A stretch of 10,297 nucleotides of DNA from an uncultured Beijerinckiaceae bacterium (lineage in GTDB: Bacteria; Pseudomonadota; Alphaproteobacteria; Rhizobiales; Beijerinckiaceae): contig CALMRL010000187.1 of assembly GCA_937873345.1 (NCBI GenBank), positions 1 to 10,297 of the forward strand. Reading direction: 5' to 3'. Positions within the stretch are counted from its first letter, which is position 1. Each line of letters starts with the position of its first letter. The position numbers and the translations under genes are program-made. Shown here piece by piece: positions 1 through 5,890 of the stretch. Under the pieces are notes generated by a model. That model saw nothing but the letters and a program-made list of their open reading frames with translations. It had not been told where the DNA came from and made no database searches.

Positions 1-1
1 C

Positions 2-274
2 GCCTGCTCGGCGCTGCGCAGGGCCTATCGCGATGCGCTGTGCGAGGCGGCACGGCGCGAGCTGACCTTCATCCATCTGACGATCCCGCCGACGATCCTC
101 GAAGCGCGGATCAAGGCGCGCCATCAGCACTTCATGCCGGCCTCGCTGCTGCAGAGCCAGCTCGACACGCTGGAGCCGCTGCACAGCGACGAGGACGGCA
201 CGGAGATCGCGGAGACCGGCACTGCGCAGCAGACCGTGGAGGCGATCCGGCGCTGGCTGCAGCTTCATGCCGCC
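2..274 (+). CDS. gntK: Gluconokinase, C-terminal part (5' end outside window; no stop codon at the family end)
   Basis: This is the C-terminal half of a GntK-type gluconokinase, which phosphorylates gluconate to 6-phosphogluconate with ATP and feeds the pentose phosphate or Entner-Doudoroff route. The frame opens with the CSALRRAYRD block, followed by a FIHL strand, the ARxxHFMPxxLLxSQ signature and a TLEPL segment, then a final helix ending near RRWL. These blocks follow the order of E. coli GntK. The end given here is where family similarity stops. The reading frame itself has no stop there and stays open to a stop at 1151-1153, antisense across all of dps. The other two frames also lack a nearby stop (next at about 464 and 513), so a single frameshift would not restore a normal end. 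The residues after 274 are Arg/Pro-rich and look non-coding. Family assignment is firm; the true 3' end is unresolved. Confidence 0.85.
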
Positions 275-310
275 GGCGTGCTGCACGGCGAGGGGCCACA
301 CGGCCGGCAC

Positions 311-335
311 GAAAAGGGGCGGCATCGCCGCCCCT
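311..335 (-). terminator. Rho-independent terminator of dps
   Basis: A perfect 9-bp stem (315-323 with 327-335, AGGGGCGGC/GCCGCCCCT) closes a 3-nt loop. Read on the minus strand it is followed directly by TTTT (315-312), the classic intrinsic terminator form. It lies about 70 nt after the dps stop. On the plus strand the same stem follows the gluconokinase domain but has no T-tract, so any effect on gntK would be weaker. Confidence 0.75.
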
Positions 336-373
336 CGCCGCGGGAGCACGCGCCCCCGCCCAAACCAGTGCGC

Positions 374-399
374 CCCGCCGCAGCTCAGGTTGCGGCGGG
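374..399 (-). other. Second hairpin just after the dps stop
   Basis: A 9-bp stem (CCCGCCGCA at 374-382 with TGCGGCGGG at 391-399) closes an 8-nt loop and starts 7 nt past the dps stop. No T-tract follows directly on either strand. It may protect the mRNA 3' end or assist the terminator at 311-335; it is not a convincing terminator alone. Confidence 0.45.
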
Positions 400-406
400 C
401 GATGCC

Positions 407-958
407 TCAGCGCTTTCCCGCACCGTCGCCGTCGCGCATCCGCCCCTTCGGCTCCTGCACATGAGCCTCCAGGAACCACAGCTGCTTGTCAACGGCGCGC
501 GACACCTCGGTGAAGAGATCCGAGGTGTCGGGATCGCCAGCCTCGTCGGTCTCGTCGATGTTCTCGCGGACCGCGTTGGCATAGACTGCGAAGCGATCGA
601 TCAGCGCGGCGAGGTGGTCGCCGATGTCGTAGATGTCGACGGGGTAGGCAGCAAGCTTCGACTCCGCCGCAACGGTCTGCGTGGTGCCGAGCGCGGTGCC
701 ACCGAGCTGCACGATGCGCTCCGCCACCTTGTCGTTGAAATCGTCCATCTGGTCGCGGAAGCCATCGAGCATCAGGTGCACGCCGATGAACTCGGGACCC
801 TTGAGGTTCCAATGCGCCTGCTTGATGACGAGCGCGAGGTCGATGCCGTCGGAGAGACGGCCCTGCAGGCTCGCCATCGCGACCTTGCGGGCATTGGACT
901 CGGTGTCGTTGCGGGTGCGGTGCATGCGGTAGCCCGCGTCCCTGGTCGAAGACGTCAT
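407..958 (-). CDS. dps: Dps family DNA-protection / ferritin-like protein
   Basis: Dps proteins form 12-subunit cages that oxidise Fe(II) with hydrogen peroxide, store the iron and often bind DNA in starved or oxidatively stressed cells. The 183-residue protein carries the whole ferroxidase signature: QAHWNLKG (His49), then VHLMLDGF with His61 and Asp65, then Asp76 and Glu80 in DKVAERIVQLGG. These match E. coli His51, His63, Asp67, Asp78 and Glu82. The N-terminal tail of about 25 residues is rich in Arg/Lys, as in Dps proteins that bind DNA. The ATG at 958 is chosen because AAGGA lies 8 nt upstream and because the residues of the longer frame (from 1036) are not Dps-like. The gene stands alone, with an EcfG-like promoter upstream and a terminator downstream. 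The open gluconokinase frame runs antisense through it. Confidence 0.95.
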   Translation of the reverse strand: MTSSTRDAGYRMHRTRNDTESNARKVAMASLQGRLSDGIDLALVIKQAHWNLKGPEFIGVHLMLDGFRDQMDDFNDKVAERIVQLGGTALGTTQTVAAESKLAAYPVDIYDIGDHLAALIDRFAVYANAVRENIDETDEAGDPDTSDLFTEVSRAVDKQLWFLEAHVQEPKGRMRDGDGAGKR

Positions 959-986
959 CGGCGTGATCCTTATCGTGAAATGACGA

Positions 987-1019
987 GCGGCGCCTCCGAA
1001 GCAGGTTCCACGGCGCCGC
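987..1019 (-). other. Inverted repeat in the predicted dps leader
   Basis: An 8-bp perfect inverted repeat (GCGGCGCC at 987-994, GGCGCCGC at 1012-1019) has a 17-nt loop. It falls between the candidate dps promoter and the dps ribosome binding site, so it would be transcribed in the leader. Its role is unknown; GC-rich DNA produces such repeats fairly often by chance. Confidence 0.35.
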
Positions 1020-1031
1020 GTTCGCCCGTCA

Positions 1032-1056
1032 AACACCTCATCGGGAGCGAGGTTCC
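1032..1056 (-). promoter_or_regulatory. Candidate EcfG (general stress sigma factor) promoter of dps
   Basis: On the minus strand GGAAC (1056-1052) is followed by 16 nt and TGTT (1035-1032). The known EcfG consensus in Alphaproteobacteria is GGAAC, 16-17 nt, CGTT, so only one of nine key bases differs. It points toward dps and would give a leader of roughly 65 nt. A second GGAACC lies at 1009-1004, but its possible -10 (CGTC) is spaced too far away. A TTGACG at 1032-1027 could be a sigma-70 -35, yet no good -10 follows it. The rest of the 243-bp spacer (959-1201) shows no clear promoter for the rightward gene. Confidence 0.55.
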
Positions 1057-1201
1057 GGCTTCGGCAAGGAGCGTCATCGCCGGTCGCCGGACCCGCAACC
1101 GACGGCCGAGCATCATCCCGCGATCACCTTGCATAAGGTCCGCCAACCCATGATCTTGAGGTCTACGGGCGGCGCCGAGCCGCCGGCCATGGAGCGGATC
1201 G

Positions 1202-1708
1202 ATGGTTGGGTGGAATGGAAGCGGTTACGGCTGGCATCGGGCGCGCCGGCGGGCGGCGCCCGGCGTGTCGGACGCGGGCGGTTGGACGCTCGCCGACACG
1301 GCGACGATCGTGGTCGCGGCGATGATCCGCTGGGAGCTGGCGGCCGCCTTCGTGGCGCTGAAGCTGTGGCAGCAGGCCAGCGGCTATCGCGGCAGCGCCT
1401 TCAGCTTCGCCCGCGAGAAGTGGGAAGGCCTAGTCGGCGCGACCCGTTCGTTGCTCGCCGGCGGCGCGCTGCCCTCGCTGCACGTCGGATCAAGCGGTTT
1501 CGGGCCGCGTTCCAGTGGCAACAACGCCTTCGACCGCTGGCGCCGCACGGAACTCGCCCGCATCGAGGGCGAGCGCGAGCGGCTGCGCGGCGCCGAGCGC
1601 GACTTCGCCGCCTATCGCGACGAACTGCTGCACGCCAAGGACCGTGAGGACTTCGAGCGCTTCATGCAGGCGCGCTCCGATCGCCCCGAGCTGCACCGCG
1701 GCGCCTGA
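1202..1708 (+). CDS. DUF2852 family protein
   Basis: This 168-residue protein resembles DUF2852, a family of unknown function found mainly in Alphaproteobacteria. The best evidence is the C-terminal part (about residues 105-157): a Gly/Ser/Asn-rich stretch, then NNAFDRWRRTEL, a long charged helix probably forming a coiled coil, and the KDREDFERFMQAR ending typical of the family. The central segment at about residues 29-56 is the likely membrane-associated helix. It is less hydrophobic than usual and lacks the WP-containing core seen in many members. The ATG at 1202 is supported by GGAG 7 nt upstream; the next in-frame Met (codon 41) would cut the hydrophobic segment. It is divergent from dps and convergent with the substrate-binding protein gene. 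Biochemical role is not known. Confidence 0.75.
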   Translation: MVGWNGSGYGWHRARRRAAPGVSDAGGWTLADTATIVVAAMIRWELAAAFVALKLWQQASGYRGSAFSFAREKWEGLVGATRSLLAGGALPSLHVGSSGFGPRSSGNNAFDRWRRTELARIEGERERLRGAERDFAAYRDELLHAKDREDFERFMQARSDRPELHRGA

Positions 1709-1711
1709 GCC

Positions 1712-1755
1712 CTGGGTCTTCGGCTGGTTCAGGAGCCGGCCCGAAATCCCAGCCG
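1712..1755. terminator. Possible weak hairpin between convergent genes
   Basis: The 47-bp gap between two convergent stop codons can fold in alternative ways: CGGCTGG (1721-1727) with CCAGCCG (1749-1755), or CTGGG/CCCAG outside CGGCT/AGCCG. No T-tract follows on either strand, so termination here is only a guess. Confidence 0.25.
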
Positions 1756-2616
1756 TCAGTAGAAGCTGACGGGGAAGTACTTGAGGTACAGATCGGCGTA
1801 GGTCCCGTCATGCGCGAGCTTCGCCAGTTCGTAGTCGAAGGCTTGGCGCAGCGCGATGTTGCCTTTGCCGACGGCGATCGAGACGCCGTTGCCGAAGAAG
1901 CGACTCTCCGTGAAGGGTCCCCCGCGGAAGCCGCAGCAGCCCTGCCCCTCCGCGGTGTTGAGCCAGGCGGCGAGGCCGATGCCGTCGGCGAAGACCAGCT
2001 CCACCTCGTCCCCCACCAGCGCTGCCCGCAGGTCGGCCTGCGAGCGATAGGGCCGCAGCACCGCCTTGGGGAAGAAGGCCTTCAGGTAGGCCTCGTGGGC
2101 GGTGCCGGCCTCGACGCCGACCGTGCGCCCCGCGAGCGCGTCCGGCGTCATCGCCCCCACCTTGCCTTTCGCGTCGAGCTTCGAGCGCAGCCGGGCAGCG
2201 AAGCGCGCCGGCGTCGTGTAGTACGGCGCGGTGAAGTCGAGGCCGGCGCGCGAGGCTGGGGTGTTGGCGATCGCCGCGATCGCCGCATCGTCGTGCCCCG
2301 CCTTGATCTCGGCCGCGAGGCTGTCGAAGCGGCGCGCTTGGATGGTGCAGGCGACCTTCAGGTCGCGGCAGATCGCCCGGGCGAGATCGATGTCGAAACC
2401 GGCCAGCGTGCCGTCCGCCAGCGCGAAGTGGAACGGCGGGAAGTCGTCGGTGGTGAGGAAGCGCACCGCGCGGATCGCCGACAGGTCGGGCCGGGGGATG
2501 TAGTGGTCGGGGTCGAACAGGTCGGGGATGCGCGGCGGCGGAGGCGTCGGAGCCTGCGCCGCGACGGGGCCTGCCAGCCCGAGCGCCAGCAGGCACGGGG
2601 CGATGACCGCGCGCAT
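1756..2616 (-). CDS. Periplasmic amino-acid-type ABC substrate-binding protein (SBP_bac_3)
   Basis: A 286-residue exported solute-binding protein of the family-3 class, which normally captures polar amino acids or similar small ligands in the periplasm for an ABC importer. An N-terminal signal peptide (MRAVIAPCLLALGL...VAAQA, cut near residues 20-22) is followed by a Pro-rich linker. The two-lobed domain then begins at VRFLTTDDFPPFHF. The class signature GFDIDLARAICRDL follows, and later DFTAPYYTTPARF and the hinge-return block GVEAGTAHEAYLKAFFP. A Cys-Cys pair occurs in the second lobe. ATG at 2616 overlaps the apt stop in TGATG; a TTG one codon upstream is less likely. There is no clear Shine-Dalgarno sequence, so translation is probably coupled to apt. 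No permease or ATPase gene is adjacent, so ligand and partner are unknown; a signalling or shared-transporter role is possible. Confidence 0.88.
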   Translation of the reverse strand: MRAVIAPCLLALGLAGPVAAQAPTPPPPRIPDLFDPDHYIPRPDLSAIRAVRFLTTDDFPPFHFALADGTLAGFDIDLARAICRDLKVACTIQARRFDSLAAEIKAGHDDAAIAAIANTPASRAGLDFTAPYYTTPARFAARLRSKLDAKGKVGAMTPDALAGRTVGVEAGTAHEAYLKAFFPKAVLRPYRSQADLRAALVGDEVELVFADGIGLAAWLNTAEGQGCCGFRGGPFTESRFFGNGVSIAVGKGNIALRQAFDYELAKLAHDGTYADLYLKYFPVSFY

Positions 2617-3188
2617 CAATGACCGGAGAAGGCGATCAGGCTTTTCACGGCGATCCCCATCGCCTCGATCCTGCGGCGTCCGCCGAGGTCGGGGAGGTCG
2701 ATGACGAAGCAGGCCGCCGCCACGTCGGCGCCGATTTGGCGCAGCAGCTTGATCGCGCCCTCCGCGGTGCCGCCGGTGGCGAGCAGATCGTCGACGAGCA
2801 GCACGCGCTCGCCCTCGCGCACGGCATCGACGTGCATCTCCATCTCGTCGATGCCGTACTCCAGCGAATAGGCGATCGACACCACCTTGTGCGGCAGCTT
2901 GCCCTTCTTGCGGATCGGCACGAAGCCGGCTCCGAGCTGGTGCGCCATCGCGCCGCCGAGGATGAAGCCGCGCGCCTCGATGCCGGCGACCTTGCGGATG
3001 TTGCTCGCGGCGTAGGGCGCCACCAGCAGGTCCACCGCGCGGCGGAAGGCGTTGGGGTTGCCGAGCAGGGTGGTGATGTCGCGAAACAGGATGCCGGGCT
3101 TGGGATAGTCCGGAATGGTCCGGATCGCCGCCTCCAATGCGGCGACGTCCTCCCTGCCGATCGGGGCCTCGGGGCCGACCTCGCTCAT
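2616..3188 (-). CDS. apt: Adenine phosphoribosyltransferase
   Basis: Apt joins adenine to PRPP to give AMP and pyrophosphate, a cytoplasmic purine-salvage step. The 190-residue protein shows the family features in order: AIRTIPDYPKPGILFRDIT near the N terminus, GIEARGFILGGAMAHQLGAGFVPIRKKGKLP at about residues 69-99, and the PRPP-binding loop VLLVDDLLATGGTA at 129-142 with Asp133/Asp134. The length is slightly above the usual 170-180 because of a 12-15-residue N-terminal extension. The ATG at 3188 overlaps the mtnP stop in ATGA, with GGGGGAA upstream inside mtnP. It sits between mtnP, whose reaction releases adenine, and a substrate-binding protein gene starting at its own stop codon. The three are almost certainly one transcript. 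Confidence 0.97.
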   Translation of the reverse strand: MSEVGPEAPIGREDVAALEAAIRTIPDYPKPGILFRDITTLLGNPNAFRRAVDLLVAPYAASNIRKVAGIEARGFILGGAMAHQLGAGFVPIRKKGKLPHKVVSIAYSLEYGIDEMEMHVDAVREGERVLLVDDLLATGGTAEGAIKLLRQIGADVAAACFVIDLPDLGGRRRIEAMGIAVKSLIAFSGH

Positions 3189-4081
3189 GTCGCGTCGTTC
3201 CCCCGGCTCATCGCGTCGACCCTCTTCAGCAGCAGGCCGAGCTGTTCCATCGTTCCGGGGTCGCGCGCCATCGGCGGCGTCACGATCGCCGCGTCGAGCG
3301 CGCGATCGGAGCCGATCGGGCAGGGCTCGTGCTCGGCGGGGAAGTCGTTGAGCAGCCGCATCAGCATGCGCTCGGCCCTGCCGGCGTTCGCCTGCACCAC
3401 GGCGATCACGGATGCCACGTCGACCACGGCGTGGTCGGGGTGCCAGCAATCGTAGTCGGTGACCATCGCGACGAGCGCGTAGCTGAGTTCCGCCTCGCGC
3501 GCCAGCTTGGCTTCGGTGGCGGCGGTCATGCCGATCACGTCGTAGCCGGCGGCCTTGTAGCCGAGCGATTCGGCGAGCGAGGAGAACTGCGGACCCTGCA
3601 TGCAGACGTAGGTGCCGCCCTCGCGCGCTTCGATGTCCTCCGCTCGCGCAGAGGCGAGGCAGCGCGCGGCGAGCCGCGGCGCGACCGGATGCGCCATCGA
3701 GACGTGGGCGACGCAACCGTTGCCGAAGAAGGATGAGGCGCGACCGACGGTGCGATCGACGATCTGGTCGGCGACGACGAAGGTGCCGGGCGACAGCTCC
3801 TCGCGAAAAGAGCCGCAGGCGGAGACCGAGACGAGATCGGTGACGCCGGCCTTCTTCATCGCGTAGATGTTGGCGCGGTAGTTGATGCCGTCCGGCGACA
3901 GGCGGTGGCCGCGGCGGTGGCGGGCCAGGAACACCGCCTCGGTGCCGCCGATGCGACCGAAGCGCAGAGCATCGGAGGGCTCGCCGAACGGCGTCGGCAC
4001 GACCACCTCGCGCACGTTTTCGAGACCGGGCAGATGATACACCCCGGACCCGCCGATGATGCCGACCAGGGCCTGTGCCAC
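3185..4081 (-). CDS. mtnP: S-methyl-5'-thioadenosine phosphorylase
   Basis: This enzyme splits methylthioadenosine, a by-product of polyamine and homoserine-lactone synthesis, with phosphate into adenine and 5-methylthioribose-1-phosphate. From the GTG start the protein has 298 residues, the family's normal size. It shows the phosphate loop GIIGGSGVY (7-15), RHRRGH (54-59), INYRANIYAMKKAG (66-79), SACGSFREE (87-95) and TYVCMQGPQFSSLAES (157-172). The nucleoside/base site VIGMTAATEAKLAREAE leads to DYDCW (209-213); Asp in DYD distinguishes methylthioadenosine/6-aminopurine phosphorylases from inosine-guanosine enzymes, which have Asn. GTG at 4081 is chosen because GGAG lies 8 nt upstream and because homologues begin near here; the ATG at 4123 would add 14 unconserved residues. 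A 12-bp palindrome abuts the ribosome binding site. The stop overlaps apt. Confidence 0.95.
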   Translation of the reverse strand: MAQALVGIIGGSGVYHLPGLENVREVVVPTPFGEPSDALRFGRIGGTEAVFLARHRRGHRLSPDGINYRANIYAMKKAGVTDLVSVSACGSFREELSPGTFVVADQIVDRTVGRASSFFGNGCVAHVSMAHPVAPRLAARCLASARAEDIEAREGGTYVCMQGPQFSSLAESLGYKAAGYDVIGMTAATEAKLAREAELSYALVAMVTDYDCWHPDHAVVDVASVIAVVQANAGRAERMLMRLLNDFPAEHEPCPIGSDRALDAAIVTPPMARDPGTMEQLGLLLKRVDAMSRGNDAT

Positions 4082-4092
4082 GAGCGTCGCTC

Positions 4093-4104
4093 CGCAAGCT
4101 TGCG
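4093..4104 (-). promoter_or_regulatory. 12-bp palindrome abutting the mtnP ribosome binding site
   Basis: CGCAAGCTTGCG is a perfect palindrome whose last base overlaps the first G of the GGAG ribosome binding site of mtnP (4093-4090). It could be a protein-binding site or form a small RNA hairpin influencing mtnP translation. Only the symmetry is seen; the function is a guess. Confidence 0.3.
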
Positions 4105-4129
4105 AAACGCCGGCATGCCGCATTTCCGA

Positions 4130-4155
4130 GAGAAAGGCAAAGCCGCCGCGGCGGC
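4130..4155 (-). terminator. Possible attenuating hairpin between the small membrane gene and mtnP
   Basis: GCCGCCGCGGCGGC (4142-4155) is a 14-bp perfect palindrome. On the minus strand it is followed by a T-rich run, TTTGCCTTTCTC. That resembles a weak intrinsic terminator or attenuator in the 90-bp gap between the 70-residue gene and mtnP. The stem can only form by opening a loop at its centre, giving about 5 bp. Confidence 0.3.
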
Positions 4156-4171
4156 GGGGATCAAGCCGTGA

Positions 4172-4384
4172 TCAGGGCCGGCGGTGCACCAGTGCGGCAG
4201 CCTGGCTGTTCAGCGTGGAAGCGGCGGAGCGGCCGGTGCGCAGCTCGCCTGCGGGCGGCACGTTCACCGCCTCGACGATCTCGCGCTGCTGCGGCTGCAC
4301 GGCCATCACCAGGGCGAACATCGCGCCATAGGCCAGGGCGACGACGGCACCGACCACGGTGATGAGGCGGAACAAGGTCGGCAT
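4172..4384 (-). CDS. Small single-pass membrane protein upstream of mtnP
   Basis: A 70-residue protein with one strong transmembrane segment at about residues 7-29 (LITVVGAVVALAYGAMFALV). A QPQQREIVEAVNVPP stretch and a polar Arg/Ser/Ala-rich tail follow. The AAGGA ribosome binding site 8 nt before the ATG is among the best in the window, which argues strongly that the gene is real. Similar short proteins with a YGxMFAL membrane core followed by an xPQxREI motif are, from memory, found in other Alphaproteobacteria, sometimes mislabelled as histidine kinase; that link could not be checked here. It is the first gene of the leftward group, 90 bp before mtnP. No function is assigned. Confidence 0.7.
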   Translation of the reverse strand: MPTLFRLITVVGAVVALAYGAMFALVMAVQPQQREIVEAVNVPPAGELRTGRSAASTLNSQAAALVHRRP

Positions 4385-4409
4385 GGCGGTAATCCTTCCC
4401 CGGAACTGT

Positions 4410-4427
4410 GGCCTGCTTCGGCAGGCC
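4410..4427 (+). other. UUCG-tetraloop hairpin in the divergent spacer
   Basis: GGCCTGC-TTCG-GCAGGCC forms a perfect 7-bp stem with the extra-stable C(UUCG)G loop if transcribed on the plus strand; the minus strand gives a CGAA loop. It lies 26 bp upstream of the small membrane gene and about 200 bp before the Yellow-like gene. No plus-strand gene ends nearby and no T-tract follows, so it is not an ordinary terminator. The rest of the 239-bp spacer (4385-4623) has one AT-rich patch (about 4517-4530) and no promoter I can define. Confidence 0.45.
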
Positions 4428-4623
4428 TACGGCGTCCTCCGGCGGTCCGCCATGCAACGCGGTCGCCCCCGCCCCGGTTCACCGCCATACCAAGAAGGGT
4501 CGGCAAGGGACCGAGACTTATTTCATCTCCGCGGGCGTGGCACCGCGGCGGACTTCGTGGGTTCGGCACGCGAGCCGGCGGCCCCGGCCCGGCAAACCCA
4601 TTCCCATACACCATGAGGAGCCC

Positions 4624-5805
4624 ATGCTTTCACTCATCCCGACCCGCGGCAAGCCGCGGCGCGGACCGCGCATCCGGCTTGCCGCCCTCGCGGCATCCAC
4701 GGCCATCGTCCTTGCCGGCGCGGCGGCAGCGCAGTCCTCGCCCGAGCTGACCAAGGTCGCCTCGTTCGACCATCAGGTCACCGGCATCGCCGTCGGCCCC
4801 GATGGCCGCGTCTTCGTCACCTTCCCGCGCTGGAGCGAGGACGCGCCCGTGTCGGTCGCCGAACTCAAGGACGGCAAGCCGGTGCCCTACCCCAACGAGG
4901 AGTGGAACCGCTGGCGCAATGCGCTCAAGGACAAGGTCGAGGCCAAGGACCATTTCGTCTGCGTGCAGACCGCCGAGTTCGACCACGCCGGCCACATCTG
5001 GGTGCTCGACGCCGGCGCCCCCGCGCTCGCCGCCACTGTGCCGGGCGCGCCCAAGCTCGTGGAGGTCGACACCAAGTCGAACCAGGTGGTGCGCGTGGTG
5101 CGCTTCGACGACACCGTCGCGCCGCAGGGCTCGTACCTCAACGACGTGCGCTTCTCGCCCGACGACAAGACGGCCTATCTCACCGACTCCGGCGCCAAGG
5201 GGGCGCTGGTCGTGGTCGACATCGGCTCCGGCAAGTCGCGCAGGGTGCTCGACGGCTATCCCCAGACGCAGGCCGACCCCACGGTGACGGTGATGTACGA
5301 CGGCAAGCCGCTGCGCCGCCCCGACGGGCGCGGTGTCGACTTCACCGCCGACGGCATCGCCCTGTCCCCCGACGGCAGGACGCTGTACTGGCAGGCGATC
5401 AAGGGCAAGACGCTGTACGCCGTGCCGACCGACGCGCTCGCCGGCGGCGTCACCACCGCTGTGATGCCCGAGGCGCTCGCCGACCGTTCCATCGCCGGCA
5501 AGGTGCAGACGGTGGGCGACAACGGCCCGGCCGACGGACTGATCATCCGCCGCGCCGACGGCAGGATGTACGTCACCAGCCCGCAGGACGATTCGGTGAG
5601 GGTGCGTGACCTCGGCGCCTCCCACTCGACGCCGACCGTGCTGCTGAAGGATGCGCGGCTGCGCTGGCCCGACACCTTCGCCGAGGCGCCGGACGGCACG
5701 CTCTATCTCACCACGTCGCACATCCAGGATTCCTCGTACTTCAAGGAGGGCGCGCCGATCGCCCTGCCGACGGAACTGTGGCGCTTCAAGCCGGGCGCGA
5801 AGTAG
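4624..5805 (+). CDS. Secreted major royal jelly / Yellow-family beta-propeller protein
   Basis: The 393-residue product begins with a basic region and a hydrophobic core ending in AGAAAAQSS, a signal peptide probably cut near residue 36. The mature part resembles the MRJP/Yellow family: TGIAVGPDGRVFVTFPRW (53-70), SVAELKDGKPVPYPNEEWN, HIWVLDAG, the LNDVRFSPD segment, DGIALSPDGRTLYW and a late PDTFAEAPDGTLYLTTSHIQD block. This points to a six-bladed beta-propeller. Bacterial members are mostly uncharacterised; insect relatives include dopachrome-conversion proteins, so no reaction can be assigned. The broader SMP-30/gluconolactonase group is the main alternative label. ATG at 4624 is preceded by AGGAG only 3 nt away, which is close; no other in-frame ATG lies nearby, and the signal peptide supports this start. 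It is divergent from the small membrane protein gene. Confidence 0.85.
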   Translation: MLSLIPTRGKPRRGPRIRLAALAASTAIVLAGAAAAQSSPELTKVASFDHQVTGIAVGPDGRVFVTFPRWSEDAPVSVAELKDGKPVPYPNEEWNRWRNALKDKVEAKDHFVCVQTAEFDHAGHIWVLDAGAPALAATVPGAPKLVEVDTKSNQVVRVVRFDDTVAPQGSYLNDVRFSPDDKTAYLTDSGAKGALVVVDIGSGKSRRVLDGYPQTQADPTVTVMYDGKPLRRPDGRGVDFTADGIALSPDGRTLYWQAIKGKTLYAVPTDALAGGVTTAVMPEALADRSIAGKVQTVGDNGPADGLIIRRADGRMYVTSPQDDSVRVRDLGASHSTPTVLLKDARLRWPDTFAEAPDGTLYLTTSHIQDSSYFKEGAPIALPTELWRFKPGAK

Positions 5806-5832
5806 CTCCGGCGCTCCTCGCACCGTTCCATG

Positions 5833-5890
5833 AAGGACATCGACGCGCCCGGTAAGCCTAACCAGCATCGGCGATGTCCTTTCGTTTCGT
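5833..5890 (+). terminator. Candidate terminator after the Yellow-like gene
   Basis: AAGGACATCG (5833-5842) and CGATGTCCTT (5872-5881) form a perfect 10-bp stem, followed by the T-rich tract TCGTTTCGTCTTCTTTC. The 29-nt loop is long for an intrinsic terminator, so an operator or other structured element is an alternative. Confidence 0.45.

Noticed and set aside
959..1036. Longer N terminus for Dps starting at 1036
   Set aside because: It would use residues encoded across the predicted leader and the -10 of the stress promoter. The ATG at 958 has a good ribosome binding site and gives a normal-length Dps.
1126..1139. ACCTT-GCAT-AAGGT small hairpin with a CATAAG -10-like word before the DUF2852 gene
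   Set aside because: The stem is only 5 bp and no -35 lies at the proper spacing; too weak to call as promoter or terminator.
1129..1647. 172-codon plus-strand frame overlapping the DUF2852 gene
   Set aside because: The alternative frame is Arg-rich without a motif, while the 1202 frame has a ribosome binding site and DUF2852 similarity.
1810..2622. 270-codon plus-strand frame
   Set aside because: It is antisense to the substrate-binding protein, which has a signal peptide and the family signature. The frame has charged, repetitive composition and no motif.
3189..4097. In-frame upstream extension of apt on the minus strand giving a 493-residue product
   Set aside because: The extension lies in the wrong frame of mtnP, is Arg-rich and has no family similarity. 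The apt ATG at the ATGA overlap explains the gene fully.
4110..4119. GGCATGCCG-type sequence shared by the mtnP upstream gap and the region near 9994
   Set aside because: A short self-complementary GC-rich word is expected by chance at this base composition; flanking sequence is not shared.
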